The position numbers were made by a program, and so were the translations under genes. The notes beneath the pieces were generated by a model. It ran no database searches and was not told where the DNA came from. It saw only the letters and a program-made list of their open reading frames with translations. This document shows positions 1 to 7,826 of a stretch of DNA of 64,000 nucleotides, piece by piece. The DNA comes from Betaproteobacteria bacterium UBA2592 (GTDB lineage Bacteria; Pseudomonadota; Gammaproteobacteria; Burkholderiales; Rhodocyclaceae), in the NCBI GenBank assembly GCA_002340095.1, contig DDKS01000040.1, positions 23,577 to 87,576 on the forward strand, written 5' to 3'. Each line of letters starts with the position of its first letter. The stretch's first letter is position 1.

Positions 1-96
1 CACCAGTTCGATGAGCGCCATGTGCTGGGCATCGATCGTTTCGAGTCCGATGGAGTATTCCTCGGACCAGTGCACAATCCCATTCTTGTTGAGCAT
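1..96 (-). CDS. Hemerythrin-like protein, N-terminal fragment (cut by window edge)
   Basis: The minus strand opens at an ATG at 96 preceded by a near-perfect ribosome site, GAAGGAGGTC (100-109), 3-4 bases upstream. It reads 32 codons without a stop to the window edge. The peptide has the N-terminal signature of bacterial hemerythrins: a Trp at 10 and Tyr at 14 in WSEEYSIG, then a DAQH motif whose His25 would be the first di-iron ligand. The family binds O2 at a non-heme di-iron centre and serves in oxygen or redox sensing. The rest of the protein, with the other ligands, lies outside the window, so single-domain or fused architecture cannot be judged. Confidence 0.72.
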   Translation of the reverse strand, partial: MLNKNGIVHWSEEYSIGLETIDAQHMALIELV

Positions 97-306
97 TCGG
101 GACCTCCTTCTCCTGTCGTTGGACATACTGGAAACAGCGCCCTGGCTTTCCGGGGCAGGGTCTTCATGCGGCGCAAGCCAGGACGCAAAGGAGCTAGCGA
201 AAGGCGTGCCTGAGCAGGGAAGGGATCAGGTCGGTACTTGAAATTGAACTCGCTTACCCGCACCTTGTCTGAAGCAGCACCCGACGCAGAATTTTCCCTT
301 TGCATC

Positions 307-519
307 ATGTATCGCGTTGTTTCCACCTGCATCGATCATCAGGGCCGTTATGTAACCGAATCGGGACCATGGTTCAGTGATGCCCGACAGGCCAGGTACT
401 GGGCCGACCTGCTGCGCCAGTCGGGCTACAAGGTACATATTGAAAGCCAGGATGGCAGGTTGCCTGAGCAGCAGGCAGGGGACGCGCAGCTACTGGAAGC
501 CTTGTCCAGCATGGCTTGA
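307..519 (+). CDS. Small hypothetical protein (70 aa)
   Basis: The product begins MYRVVSTCIDHQGRY. It is acidic to neutral, with Trp, Tyr and charged residues spread like a small folded soluble domain (SGPWFSDARQARYWADLLRQ, then SGYKVHIES). There is no signal peptide or membrane segment. The frame stays open further upstream to a TTG at 238, but the ATG at 307 gives the cleaner N-terminus; neither has a strong ribosome site. It ends just before the convergent tRNA-Leu. I cannot assign a function. The pattern (a strand, WxxDARxAxxWA, then YKVxIES) suggests a compact alpha/beta fold. Confidence 0.55.
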   Translation: MYRVVSTCIDHQGRYVTESGPWFSDARQARYWADLLRQSGYKVHIESQDGRLPEQQAGDAQLLEALSSMA

Positions 520-528
520 AGCGGGAGA

Positions 529-613
529 TGGTGCCCGGGACGGGGCTCGAACCCGTAAGGCTTGCGCCGGCGGATTTTAAGTCCGCTATGGTTACCAATT
601 TCATCACCCGGGC
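529..613 (-). tRNA. tRNA-Leu (anticodon UAA)
   Basis: Read on the minus strand, an 85-nt class II tRNA starts at 613 with a GCCCGGG acceptor strand and ends with CCCGGGC, discriminator A and an encoded CCA (529-531). The anticodon stem GCGGA/TCCGC encloses the loop CTTAAAA, giving anticodon UAA. The long variable arm (GGC-GCAA-GCC) and the T arm ACGGG-TTCGAGC-CCCGT are those of a leucine tRNA. It decodes UUA, a rare codon in this GC-rich genome. Confidence 0.95.
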
Positions 614-628
614 CAGGGCGGGGTGTGG

Positions 629-658
629 ATTGTACAGCGGGGGTTGACGGCCCGTAAA
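629..658 (-). promoter_or_regulatory. Predicted promoter of tRNA-Leu
   Basis: Minus-strand hexamers TTTACG (653-658) and TACAAT (629-634) are separated by 18 bases. The -10 lies about 15 bases upstream of the mature tRNA 5' end, a spacing typical of sigma-70 stable-RNA promoters. Assigned by eye. Confidence 0.5.
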
Positions 659-728
659 TCACCCGGGAGGGCAGGGGAAGGTAGAATGCGCGCCAGCCCA
701 CGCCCAGGACCTTTCCGGACAATCCCTC

Positions 729-2336
729 ATGCCCGCGTCTTCCATCGCCCCATCACGCATCAGCCCGCTGCTCCTGGTGCTGCATCTGACAGCCTGCGCA
801 GCCGTTTTGCTGATGCTCCTGCTGCAGACCCGTCCCGTGGAACTGCCTGACCTGAAGCTGGAAGCGGGTGAAAAATTCAACTGCCTTTCCTATGCCCCTT
901 ACCATGGCCCCGGGCAGACGCCGCTGGATCCGCACACCTTGATTTCCCGGGAGCAGATCGCGGCCGACCTGGCGGTGTTGGCGCCCCTGACCCGGTGTGT
1001 GCGCACCTATGCGGTGAATCAGGGGCTCGAGCAGGTGCCGGGCGTGGCCCGGGAACTGGGGCTGCAAGTCTTGCTGGGAGCCTGGATCGGCCGGGACGCA
1101 GCCCGGAACCGGCAGGAGCTGGAAACTGCCATCGATGTGGCCAATCGCCACCCGGAGGTAGTGCGCGGCCTGATCGTGGGCAACGAGGTGTTGTTGCGCC
1201 GGGAGCAATCCGAGCAGGCCCTCAAGGCCCTGCTGGAAGAGGCCCGCAGCCGCACCCGGGTGCCTGTCACCTATGCCGATGTCTGGGAATTCTGGCTGCG
1301 CCATCCGGGCCTGGCCGACAGCGTGGATCTCCTCACCATCCACATCCTGCCGTACTGGGAGGACGAGCCCGTGGCCGTGGAAGCGGCCATCCCCCATGTC
1401 GCCAGGATTCATGAGCAGATACAGCGGCATTTCGGCAAACCCGTCCTCATCGGTGAAACCGGCTGGCCCAGCCACGGCCGCCAGCGGGAAGCCGCCCGGC
1501 CGGGCAGGGTGGAGCAGGCACGTTACATCCGCAGTTTTGTTCAGGAGGCCCGCAGCAGGGGGTGGAATTACAACCTGATCGAAGCCATCGACCAACCATG
1601 GAAACGCCAGCTGGAGGGCACTGTCGGCGGTTACTGGGGCATCCTCGACAAGCACTTGCAAGCACGTTTTCCCCTGCAAGGCCCGGTGGCGGAACGCCAG
1701 GACCTGACCCTTCCCCTCCTGGCGACCTTGTCGGGGGCCTTGTCCTGCCTCGGGTTGGCGCTGCTGCGGCGCAAAGATGACCCGCCGGCCAGCCCGGTGG
1801 CGGCAGCGGCAGCCGGTGCCTGGCTGGGCATCGCCCTCTGCATGGCCTGGGAACACGGGATGACGGCTTATCGGAATCTCTGGGAATGGCTGATCCTCGG
1901 TACAGTCGCCTTGCTGGGGGTGATTCTGACCCTGACGCATGCCCGGAATCCCATCCGCCCCATCTCCTGGCATGCCGCCTGGCAGCGCCGGGACCGGCAG
2001 GCCTGTTGCCTCGCCTTCATCCATGTCGCGCTACTGTTCGCTGCCGCCACGGCCGCCTTGCTCCTGTGTGTCGATCCGCGCTACCGGGATTTTCCCTTCT
2101 GGCTGTACCTCCTGCCACTACCCACGCTCCTGTCCCTGGCCAGGTTGCCGCTGGAAGACGGGCGGGAGGAAGGTATACTCGCCGCCCTGGTGGTGGCCGG
2201 TGGCCTGCTACGCTGGCTGATGGAACCGGGCAATCCCCAGGCTCAGGCCTGGGCAGCCCTGTGTCTGCTGCTTGGAGTCCCGGTCCTGGCCAGGATCAGC
2301 AGGGCGAGGAGGGCGGCCGGCGCTGCCGTGTCGTAG
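729..2336 (+). CDS. Membrane-anchored GH17-family glucan hydrolase/transglycosylase
   Basis: The 535-residue product has an N-terminal membrane anchor (about 13-33), a GH17-type (beta/alpha)8 domain (about 45-325) and several C-terminal membrane helices (about 325-530). The acid/base Glu153 lies in VGNEVLLR and the nucleophile Glu243 in GETGWPSHG, both matching GH17. Bacterial relatives are often fused to or beside NdvB-type GT2 glucan synthases and remodel periplasmic beta-1,3/1,6-glucans; some databases call them beta-(1-6)-glucan synthase. No glycosyltransferase is encoded here, so the polytopic tail may anchor the enzyme or partner one elsewhere. The catalytic domain should be periplasmic. 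The 3' end overlaps the convergent gene by 94 bp. Substrate is unproven. Confidence 0.82.
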   Translation: MPASSIAPSRISPLLLVLHLTACAAVLLMLLLQTRPVELPDLKLEAGEKFNCLSYAPYHGPGQTPLDPHTLISREQIAADLAVLAPLTRCVRTYAVNQGLEQVPGVARELGLQVLLGAWIGRDAARNRQELETAIDVANRHPEVVRGLIVGNEVLLRREQSEQALKALLEEARSRTRVPVTYADVWEFWLRHPGLADSVDLLTIHILPYWEDEPVAVEAAIPHVARIHEQIQRHFGKPVLIGETGWPSHGRQREAARPGRVEQARYIRSFVQEARSRGWNYNLIEAIDQPWKRQLEGTVGGYWGILDKHLQARFPLQGPVAERQDLTLPLLATLSGALSCLGLALLRRKDDPPASPVAAAAAGAWLGIALCMAWEHGMTAYRNLWEWLILGTVALLGVILTLTHARNPIRPISWHAAWQRRDRQACCLAFIHVALLFAAATAALLLCVDPRYRDFPFWLYLLPLPTLLSLARLPLEDGREEGILAALVVAGGLLRWLMEPGNPQAQAWAALCLLLGVPVLARISRARRAAGAAVS

Positions 2337-2650
2337 CAATACAGGACCAACCCCATGAGTCCCGTGCACCAACCCAGCCAGGCAAGATGCCGCAAGGGGT
2401 GCAGCAGGGCCAGTGAGGAGGCTGCCAGACTCAGGTAACCCAGCTTGTTGTGGGTGAAAATGCCGATGACGGCCTGGCGCAGGCTGCAGCGGATATCCTC
2501 TTTGTCCAGAGTGCAGAACGTGGCCAGTCCGTCGGCTTCCACCAGTCCATAACGCGCGCCCAGGGCAAGTCCCAGAGCCAGCAAGGTGGAACCGGCAAGC
2601 AGCAGGAGCAGCCGGACAGGGAGCGGGCTACGAGAAATTGTGTTCCCCAT
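2243..2650 (-). CDS. Small integral membrane protein of unknown function (135 aa)
   Basis: The product has a hydrophobic N-terminal helix (about 11-32), a loop with a Cys pair (FCTLDKEDIRC) and two or three further hydrophobic stretches. The N-terminal half, with two cysteines in a likely periplasmic loop, could form a disulphide. The frame overlaps the 3' end of the convergent GH17 gene by 94 bp and is divergent from the DUF1178 gene 29 bp away, so promoter space is tight. No convincing ribosome site precedes the ATG at 2650. The well-defined membrane topology argues that it is real; function unknown. Confidence 0.62.
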   Translation of the reverse strand: MGNTISRSPLPVRLLLLLAGSTLLALGLALGARYGLVEADGLATFCTLDKEDIRCSLRQAVIGIFTHNKLGYLSLAASSLALLHPLRHLAWLGWCTGLMGLVLYCYDTAAPAALLALLILARTGTPSSRHRAAQA

Positions 2651-2679
2651 GGCAGCAAGGCAAGAAAGGCAAGGAAGCG

Positions 2680-3090
2680 ATGATTATCTTTGATTTAAGT
2701 TGTGAGCAGGGCCATCGTTTTGAAGGCTGGTTTGCATCCCACGCGGACTTCGAGGCGCAGCAGGAGCGGGGCCTGGTGCTTTGCCCGCAGTGCAACTCAC
2801 GCCAGGTGCGCCGCATTCCTTCCGCCAGCCACATCGCCACAACGCCCCTTGCAGACCGGGCCGTGCCGAATCCCCTGCAGTTCTTGCACAGCCTCAAAGA
2901 GGCCATCCTGCGGAACAGCGAGGATGTGGGCCACCGGTTTGCCGAGGAAGCCAGGCGGATTCACTACGCAGAAGCCCCGGCTCGCACCATCCGGGGAAAG
3001 GCCAGCCCCAAAGAGTTTCTGGAACTCCAGGAAGAAGGCATCGAAGTCGTACCTTTGCCCATCCTTGTCGACAAGGAAAATCTGAACTGA
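2680..3090 (+). CDS. DUF1178 family zinc-ribbon-like protein
   Basis: The product begins MIIFDLSCEQGHRFEGWF, the characteristic start of DUF1178 proteins. A Cys-Gly-His segment followed by CPQC (about residues 39-42) would form a small zinc ribbon. The central and C-terminal parts are charged and helical, ending around VVPLPILVDKENLN. Length (136 aa) is normal for the family, whose function is not established. An upstream in-frame ATG at 2638 would add 14 residues, but the family N-terminus and the AAGGA at 2671-2675 favour 2680. Confidence 0.85.
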   Translation: MIIFDLSCEQGHRFEGWFASHADFEAQQERGLVLCPQCNSRQVRRIPSASHIATTPLADRAVPNPLQFLHSLKEAILRNSEDVGHRFAEEARRIHYAEAPARTIRGKASPKEFLELQEEGIEVVPLPILVDKENLN

Positions 3091-3175
3091 ACTCTGCGGG
3101 AAAGAAGCCGGGTGATGGCATGAGAGCATTGCGGGACGACTCAGACTCATGGCAGCACACACCACCAATATTTTA

Positions 3176-3191
3176 CATAATAAAAATTATG
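3176..3191. other. AT-rich inverted repeat in intergenic gap
   Basis: CATAAT-AAAA-ATTATG is a perfect 6-bp inverted repeat in an unusually AT-rich patch within the 3091-3234 gap, where two convergent genes end. It could be a weak terminator element; nothing else is visible in the gap except the hairpin at 3209-3231. Confidence 0.3.
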
Positions 3192-3208
3192 CGCAGCGCC
3201 ATGAGCAT

Positions 3209-3231
3209 GGGAACCCCGGGCACGGGGTCCC
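3209..3231 (-). terminator. Candidate terminator hairpin after the ankyrin gene
   Basis: GGGA(A)CCCC and GGGGTCCC form an 8-bp GC-rich stem with one bulged A and a six-base loop, immediately downstream of the stop of the minus-strand ankyrin gene. No uridine run follows, so termination strength is uncertain. Confidence 0.4.
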
Positions 3232-3234
3232 GGG

Positions 3235-3912
3235 TCACTGGATCATCAGCTTCACGGATTTGCCTGGCAGCGCGCCTTTGTTCTTGAGATAGGCGGCGGC
3301 ATCCGTATTGTTGGTTTTGACGGCCCAGTCCAGGGCAGTTTCGCCGCTCTGGGTCTGCAAATTCGGCATGGCGCCGGCGTCCATGAGGATCTGCAGGATT
3401 TCCATGTAGCCTCCCCGAGCAGCGGCCATGAGGGCGGTCATGCCGTTCTCGCTCGCGGCATTGACGTCGGCCCCCTTCTCGAGCAGGAAGCGGGTGGTAT
3501 CCAGATGACCGTTAAAGGCCGCGTAGATCAGGGGGGTCCAGCCCTCCATGTTCACCTGGGCGCCCGCCTCCACGAGACGCTGCACGATCGGCAGCGCCCC
3601 CTGGTAAGCCGCGATGCGCAGGGCCGAGTCGCCGTGACGGTTGCGGGCGTTGACCCGGGCCCGCTGCTCGAGCAGCAGGTTCACCAGTTCCAGATTGCCC
3701 TCCCGGGCTGCAAGCATGAGCAGGGTGTTGCCTTCGATGTCCGTGGTGTTTACGTCCATACCCCGCCGCAGGAGTTGCAGCACGGCACTTTTGTCCCCCA
3801 GTTTGACGGCAGTCATCATATCGTCATAGGAAGAGGAGGCGAAAACCTGGCTGGAAGCCGTGATCATGCCGGCTGCCATCAGGATGATGCAGAGTTTTCT
3901 GGCTGTGTTCAT
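3235..3912 (-). CDS. Secreted ankyrin-repeat protein
   Basis: The product is 225 aa. The N-terminus is a signal peptide (basic MNTARK, then a hydrophobic core ending near VFA-SSS, about residue 26), so export to the periplasm is expected. About five ankyrin repeats follow from residue 30 to 205, with recognisable LLMLAAREGNLELVNLLL, TPLIYAAFNGHLDTTRFLL and TALMAAARGGYMEILQILM units. Ankyrin repeats bind other proteins; no catalytic domain is present. The ATG overlaps the tatD stop (ATGA), so it is the last gene of the mltG-tmk-holB-pilZ-tatD operon. Partner unknown. Confidence 0.85.
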   Translation of the reverse strand: MNTARKLCIILMAAGMITASSQVFASSSYDDMMTAVKLGDKSAVLQLLRRGMDVNTTDIEGNTLLMLAAREGNLELVNLLLEQRARVNARNRHGDSALRIAAYQGALPIVQRLVEAGAQVNMEGWTPLIYAAFNGHLDTTRFLLEKGADVNAASENGMTALMAAARGGYMEILQILMDAGAMPNLQTQSGETALDWAVKTNNTDAAAYLKNKGALPGKSVKLMIQ

Positions 3913-4700
3913 GACCTGAAGATCTCCCGGGCACTCGGGAAAAGCGCCAAAAAGTTGTCGGTGGTCGCCCTGGCCACTGTTTCAAAGGGAATTCCCCGCA
4001 CACGGGCAAGCTCTTCTGCCACATGGCGGACATAGGCGGGTTGATTGGTCTTGCCCCGGTGGGGCGCGGGTGCAAGGTAGGGGGCATCGGTCTCCACGAG
4101 CAGGCGGTCCAGGGGAGCCCTGGCGGCCACCTCCTTGACCTGCTGCGCATTCCGGAAGGTGACGATGCCCGAGAAGGAAAGGTGGAATCCCAGGTCCAGG
4201 GCCCGCTCGGCGACAGACCAGGATTCCGTGAAGCAATGCATGATGCCTCCCACCCTGTCGGCCCCCTCCTCCTCCAGGAGGCGTAAGGTGTCGTCGGCGG
4301 CATCCCGGGTATGCACGACCAGGGGCTTGCCCAGGGCAAGGGCGGCCCGGATATGAGTGCGGAAACGCTGCCGCTGCCATTCCGGCCGGTCCTTCTGCCA
4401 GTAGTAATCAAGCCCGGTCTCGCCGATGGCGATCACTTTGGGATGAGCCGCCATCCGCGCCAAATATTGCAGATCCGGCTCCTGCACGTTCTCGTATTCA
4501 GGATGGAGGCCGACGCTGGCAAACAGATGGTCATGGGCCTCCGCCAGGGCCAGCACCCGGGGAAAATCCTCCATGTTGACGCCGATGCAGAGGGCGCCGG
4601 CCACACCATTTTCCCGCATGGACGCCAGCACCTGGGGCAGTTGCTCGGCCAGGCCGGGAAAATCCAGATGGCAGTGGGAATCGATGAGTTGCGCTGCCAT
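3909..4700 (-). CDS. tatD: TatD-family metal-dependent deoxyribonuclease
   Basis: This 263-aa amidohydrolase-fold protein starts MAAQLIDSHCHLDF, with the DSHCHLD metal-binding motif. It continues with GETGLDYY (metal-bridging Glu), a VVHTRDA His, a GIMHCFTES His and VETDAPYLAP (metal Asp). TatD/YcfH/YjjV enzymes are Mg2+-dependent 3'-5' exonucleases or DNases implicated in DNA repair and hydroperoxide tolerance. The position after holB and pilZ is common in beta- and gammaproteobacteria, and this copy is probably the YcfH-type orthologue. The start lies one base after the pilZ stop. Confidence 0.93.
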   Translation of the reverse strand: MAAQLIDSHCHLDFPGLAEQLPQVLASMRENGVAGALCIGVNMEDFPRVLALAEAHDHLFASVGLHPEYENVQEPDLQYLARMAAHPKVIAIGETGLDYYWQKDRPEWQRQRFRTHIRAALALGKPLVVHTRDAADDTLRLLEEEGADRVGGIMHCFTESWSVAERALDLGFHLSFSGIVTFRNAQQVKEVAARAPLDRLLVETDAPYLAPAPHRGKTNQPAYVRHVAEELARVRGIPFETVARATTDNFLALFPSAREIFRS

Positions 4701-4701
4701 C

Positions 4702-5067
4702 TCAGAGGGTATGGGTGGGCCGGGTGGAGTTCAGGACCCCGGCCAGGAGCCCCTCGATCTTGCGTTTGGCTTCCTGGCCGCTCTCATCGGGATTGAAATG
4801 AATGCCGATGCCCTGGGCCCGGTTGTTCTGGGCGCCAGCGGGGGTGATCCAGACCACCTTGCCGGCAATTGGCAGCTTGGCCGGATCATCCATGAGGGAA
4901 AGCAGCATGAAGACCTCATCTCCGAGGGCATAGCTGCGGGTCGTGGGAATGAAAATGCCGCCGTGCTTGAGCATGGGCATGAAAGCGGCATACAGCGCGG
5001 ATTTCGAATTGATGTTGAGGGACAGCACACTCGGGCGCGGGGTGGCTGCTTTGACGGGTTCGGTCAT
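4702..5067 (-). CDS. pilZ: Type IV pilus assembly protein PilZ
   Basis: The product (121 aa) closely resembles the stand-alone PilZ of the tmk-holB-pilZ-tatD operon of Pseudomonas: LYAAFMPMLKHGGIFIPT, YALGDEVFMLLSLMD, VVWITPAGAQNNRAQGIGI and a C-terminal RPTHTL. This subclass lacks the RxxxR c-di-GMP-binding motif. It acts in type IV pilus biogenesis by binding the assembly ATPase PilB and FimX-like EAL proteins. The longer in-frame ORF begins inside holB; the ATG at 5067, 4 bases after the holB stop, gives the family N-terminus. Confidence 0.93.
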   Translation of the reverse strand: MTEPVKAATPRPSVLSLNINSKSALYAAFMPMLKHGGIFIPTTRSYALGDEVFMLLSLMDDPAKLPIAGKVVWITPAGAQNNRAQGIGIHFNPDESGQEAKRKIEGLLAGVLNSTRPTHTL

Positions 5068-5071
5068 GGTC

Positions 5072-6100
5072 TCACTCGACGAACAGGGCGCGGTAACGGA
5101 AGAGGAGTTGTTCAAGGAACAAACGCATGTTCAATGGATGTTCGCTTTCCTTGCGAAGTTTAACCAGATGCTGATAGAAGCGGACAGTTTTATCCAGCGA
5201 AGTTGCAGTGGCGAGAGCTTCGATGGTGGTGCGGCGGGCAAGATAGAAGCGGCTGGGACGGCCAGCCAGGGCCAGCCCCAGATCCACCAGCCATTTCTGC
5301 GACCAGTCCACCAGCCGCGGCAGGGGATTGGCTCCCTTGACGGACTTGAGGCGCTTTTCCAGGACGGCCGCCGAAGCGATCACTTCCAGCCGGCCACCAC
5401 CGGACAAGACCTGGAGCAGATCATCCAGCCACTCGTCCCCGCCCCGGAGCGCCAGTTCCCGGGCCAGGGCCGGTGCACCTCCGGCCAGGGCGAGCCAGCC
5501 CCGGGGATCGTCGATCCCCTCCTCTTCCAACACCCTGCTCGCCAGACCTGCTTCGAGGGGGGACAGGGACAGGCTCTGGCAACGGCTGCGCAAGGTGGGC
5601 AGCAGGCGCATGGGTTCGCTGGACAGGAGAAGGAAGAGCGTATCGGGTGGGGGCTCTTCCAGAACCTTGAGGATGGCGTTGGCCGCGCTCCGGTTCAGGC
5701 TTTCCGCCGGGTCCACCAGGATGATACGCAGGCCTTGCCGATGGGTTCCGACGCTGAAAAAGTCATCGAGTTCCCTGACCTGCTCGATGGTGATCTGCTG
5801 ACCACCCCGCCGGGCTTTTTCCTCACCGCCCTCACCCTCCTCCTGCAGCTTCCGGGCTTCGGGCTGGAGCAACCGGAAATCCGGATGGTTGCCCTGTTCG
5901 AACCAACGGCAGGCCAGACAGCTGCCACACGCCATGCCCCCGGCCTGCCCCTGTTCGCAGAGCAGGCTGGCCACGAAGGCATCGGCCAGTTCTCGCTTGC
6001 CCAGGCCACGCGGACCGGCGAGAAGCAGCGCATGCGGCAACTTGCCGCGCCATTGCTGCAACCGCCGCCAGGCAGGCTCATAGAGAGAAATAACGTTCAT
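5072..6100 (-). CDS. holB: DNA polymerase III delta' subunit
   Basis: This 342-aa AAA+ clamp-loader subunit has an N-terminal HALLLAGPRGLGKRELA P-loop-like segment, a zinc module of CGSCLAC spacing, ITIEQVRELDDFF, a sensor-like ILKVLEEPPPDTLFLLL and an SRC motif (LRSRCQSL). Delta' is the stator of the gamma complex that loads the beta clamp; its P-loop normally does not hydrolyse ATP. ATG at 6100 overlaps the tmk stop (ATGA); a TTG two codons upstream is possible but less likely. Confidence 0.93.
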   Translation of the reverse strand: MNVISLYEPAWRRLQQWRGKLPHALLLAGPRGLGKRELADAFVASLLCEQGQAGGMACGSCLACRWFEQGNHPDFRLLQPEARKLQEEGEGGEEKARRGGQQITIEQVRELDDFFSVGTHRQGLRIILVDPAESLNRSAANAILKVLEEPPPDTLFLLLSSEPMRLLPTLRSRCQSLSLSPLEAGLASRVLEEEGIDDPRGWLALAGGAPALARELALRGGDEWLDDLLQVLSGGGRLEVIASAAVLEKRLKSVKGANPLPRLVDWSQKWLVDLGLALAGRPSRFYLARRTTIEALATATSLDKTVRFYQHLVKLRKESEHPLNMRLFLEQLLFRYRALFVE

Positions 6101-6711
6101 GAACAAATGCTTGAAACGATTTTCTCAAGTTGCTTCCGAATTTCTTCGAGGGATTTTTCCCCATCGATGATATGGAAACGCTGAGGGTGGTGCGCCGCCC
6201 GGTCCAGGTAAGCATGCCGCACCCGGTCATGGAATGCGGCCTGCTCCTGCTCGAAACGGTCCAGGTGCCGGTTCGCCAGGGCAATGCGGCGCCGGGCCAC
6301 CTCGCAGGGCACATCGAAAAGCAGGGTCAGGTCGGGCTGCAGGTTGCCATGGACCCACTGCTCCAGCTGGCCGATCTTGTGGCGGTCCAGTCCCCTGCCC
6401 CCGCCCTGATAGGCATGGGTGGCATCGGTGAAACGGTCGCAGACCACCCACTCGCCCCGTGCCAGAGCCGGTTCGATCACCTGGGCCAGGTGCTCCCGGC
6501 GGGCGGCAAACATCAGCAGGGTTTCGGTTTCCAGGTGCATGGATTCGGACAGGAGCCATTCCCGCAGCTTTTCTCCCAGAGGGGTACCGCCCGGTTCCCG
6601 GGTGGCCACCACCGGCTTGCCCTGCTGGCGCAGGAAGGCCACGAGCCAGTCCACATGGCTGCTCTTGCCGGCCCCATCGATACCTTCGAGGGTGATGAAC
6701 TTGCCTTTCAA
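6097..6711 (-). CDS. tmk: Thymidylate kinase
   Basis: The product (204 aa) phosphorylates dTMP to dTDP. It begins KFITLEGIDGAGKSSH with the P-loop at residues 10-17, followed by a TREPGGTPLGEKLR DRX-type segment and CDRFTDATHAYQGGGRGLD, which binds the thymine and sugar. Length and motifs are standard. It sits between mltG and holB in the conserved operon. Confidence 0.96.
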   Translation of the reverse strand: MKGKFITLEGIDGAGKSSHVDWLVAFLRQQGKPVVATREPGGTPLGEKLREWLLSESMHLETETLLMFAARREHLAQVIEPALARGEWVVCDRFTDATHAYQGGGRGLDRHKIGQLEQWVHGNLQPDLTLLFDVPCEVARRRIALANRHLDRFEQEQAAFHDRVRHAYLDRAAHHPQRFHIIDGEKSLEEIRKQLEKIVSSICS

Positions 6712-6726
6712 GATGCTCTCCTGAAT

Positions 6727-7722
6727 TCAGCGGCTGCGGCGCTGATAGCGGTTGACCGCCTGATTGTGCTCGTCCAGGCTGCGGGAAAAATGGCTGCTGC
6801 CATCGCCCCGGGCCACGAAATAAAGGGCTTCGGTCCGGGCTGGATGCAACGCCGCCCGAAGCGAGGCCAGACCGGGCATGGCGATCGGTGTCGGGGGCAG
6901 GCCGGCCCGGGTGTAGGTGTTGTAGGGTGTATCCGTCTGCAGATCCACCTTGCGCAGGTTGCCATCGAAACGCTCGCCCAGACCGTAGATCACCGTGGGA
7001 TCGGTCTGCAGGCGCATCCCCAGCCGCAGCCGGTTGACGAACACCCCGGCCACCATGCCCCGGTCGGCGGCCTGCCCGGTTTCCTTTTCGACGATGGAGG
7101 CCATGATCAGGGCCTCGTAGGGGGTCCGGTATGGCAGCCCCTGCTCCCGCCCTTCCCACTCCCGTTGCAAATGGCGTTGCATGGCCCGGGCGGCCCTGGA
7201 AAGCAGCTCCAGATCGGAGGAATACTTGTCTACCCGGTAGGTGTCGGGGAAGAACATGCCCTCGGGGGCCACCCCGGGAAATCCCAGGCGCTGCATCAGC
7301 TCGGCGTCGCCAAGGCCGGCGCTGACATGTTCGAGGCCAGGCTGGGAGGCCAGCTGGCTACGCCACTGCCGGAAGGTCCAGCCTTCGATCAGGCGCACCT
7401 CCACCTGCAGCACCTTGCCCTGCACGAGGGTATCGAGCAGCTCCCCGGGGGTGATGCCGGCGGTGATGCCGTAGGTACCCGCCCGGATCGCCCCTTCCTT
7501 GCCGGAAAGGCGGGCAGCCAGCACCAGCAGGTTGCCCTGGACATTCACCCCGGCCCGCTCCAGGATGCCAACCACGCCGCGTAGGCCGGTGCCGGCGGGC
7601 ACCCGGAATTCCACCGTCTCCGCCGGCAAATCCAGGGGGCGGTCATACCAGGCGTAAAACCCGCCTGCCAGGACTGCGACCGCCAGAATCAGGAAGAAAA
7701 AAGAACGCAGAAGAAACTTCAC
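6727..7722 (-). CDS. mltG: Endolytic murein transglycosylase MltG
   Basis: The product (331 aa) has a single N-terminal membrane helix (about 5-25), a LysM-like segment (about 40-90) and the YceG domain with the catalytic Glu in MASIVEKETG and downstream RLRLGMRLQTDPTVIYGLG, typical of MltG. It cleaves nascent glycan strands in the inner-membrane periplasmic face and limits chain length during peptidoglycan synthesis. It is first in the minus-strand operon and divergent from ygfZ. In many relatives pabC precedes it; here it does not. Confidence 0.94.
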   Translation of the reverse strand: MKFLLRSFFFLILAVAVLAGGFYAWYDRPLDLPAETVEFRVPAGTGLRGVVGILERAGVNVQGNLLVLAARLSGKEGAIRAGTYGITAGITPGELLDTLVQGKVLQVEVRLIEGWTFRQWRSQLASQPGLEHVSAGLGDAELMQRLGFPGVAPEGMFFPDTYRVDKYSSDLELLSRAARAMQRHLQREWEGREQGLPYRTPYEALIMASIVEKETGQAADRGMVAGVFVNRLRLGMRLQTDPTVIYGLGERFDGNLRKVDLQTDTPYNTYTRAGLPPTPIAMPGLASLRAALHPARTEALYFVARGDGSSHFSRSLDEHNQAVNRYQRRSR

Positions 7723-7826
7723 GGAGATACCAGGTCAAATTGCAGACGGGGCCGCCCGGCCCGGCCGGGAACGGGCGTTATAATAGCCCAAACACAGCCC
7801 AACCCCCCTTTTCTGGCGAGGCCGCA
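7723..7826. promoter_or_regulatory. Divergent mltG / ygfZ promoter region
   Basis: The 104-bp gap between divergent starts contains a perfect plus-strand -10 hexamer TATAAT at 7779-7784, about 43 bases before the ygfZ ATG. It is embedded in a nearly symmetric GGGCGTTATAATAGCCC, so a minus-strand -10 (TATTAT) overlaps it. No good -35 is visible. GGCGAGG at 7815-7821 is the ygfZ ribosome site. Confidence 0.5.

Noticed and set aside
753..2024. Long minus-strand open frame opposite the GH17 gene
   Set aside because: It is the GC-rich antisense shadow of a gene with clear catalytic motifs; its peptide is rich in Gly, Gln and Asp with no recognisable domain.
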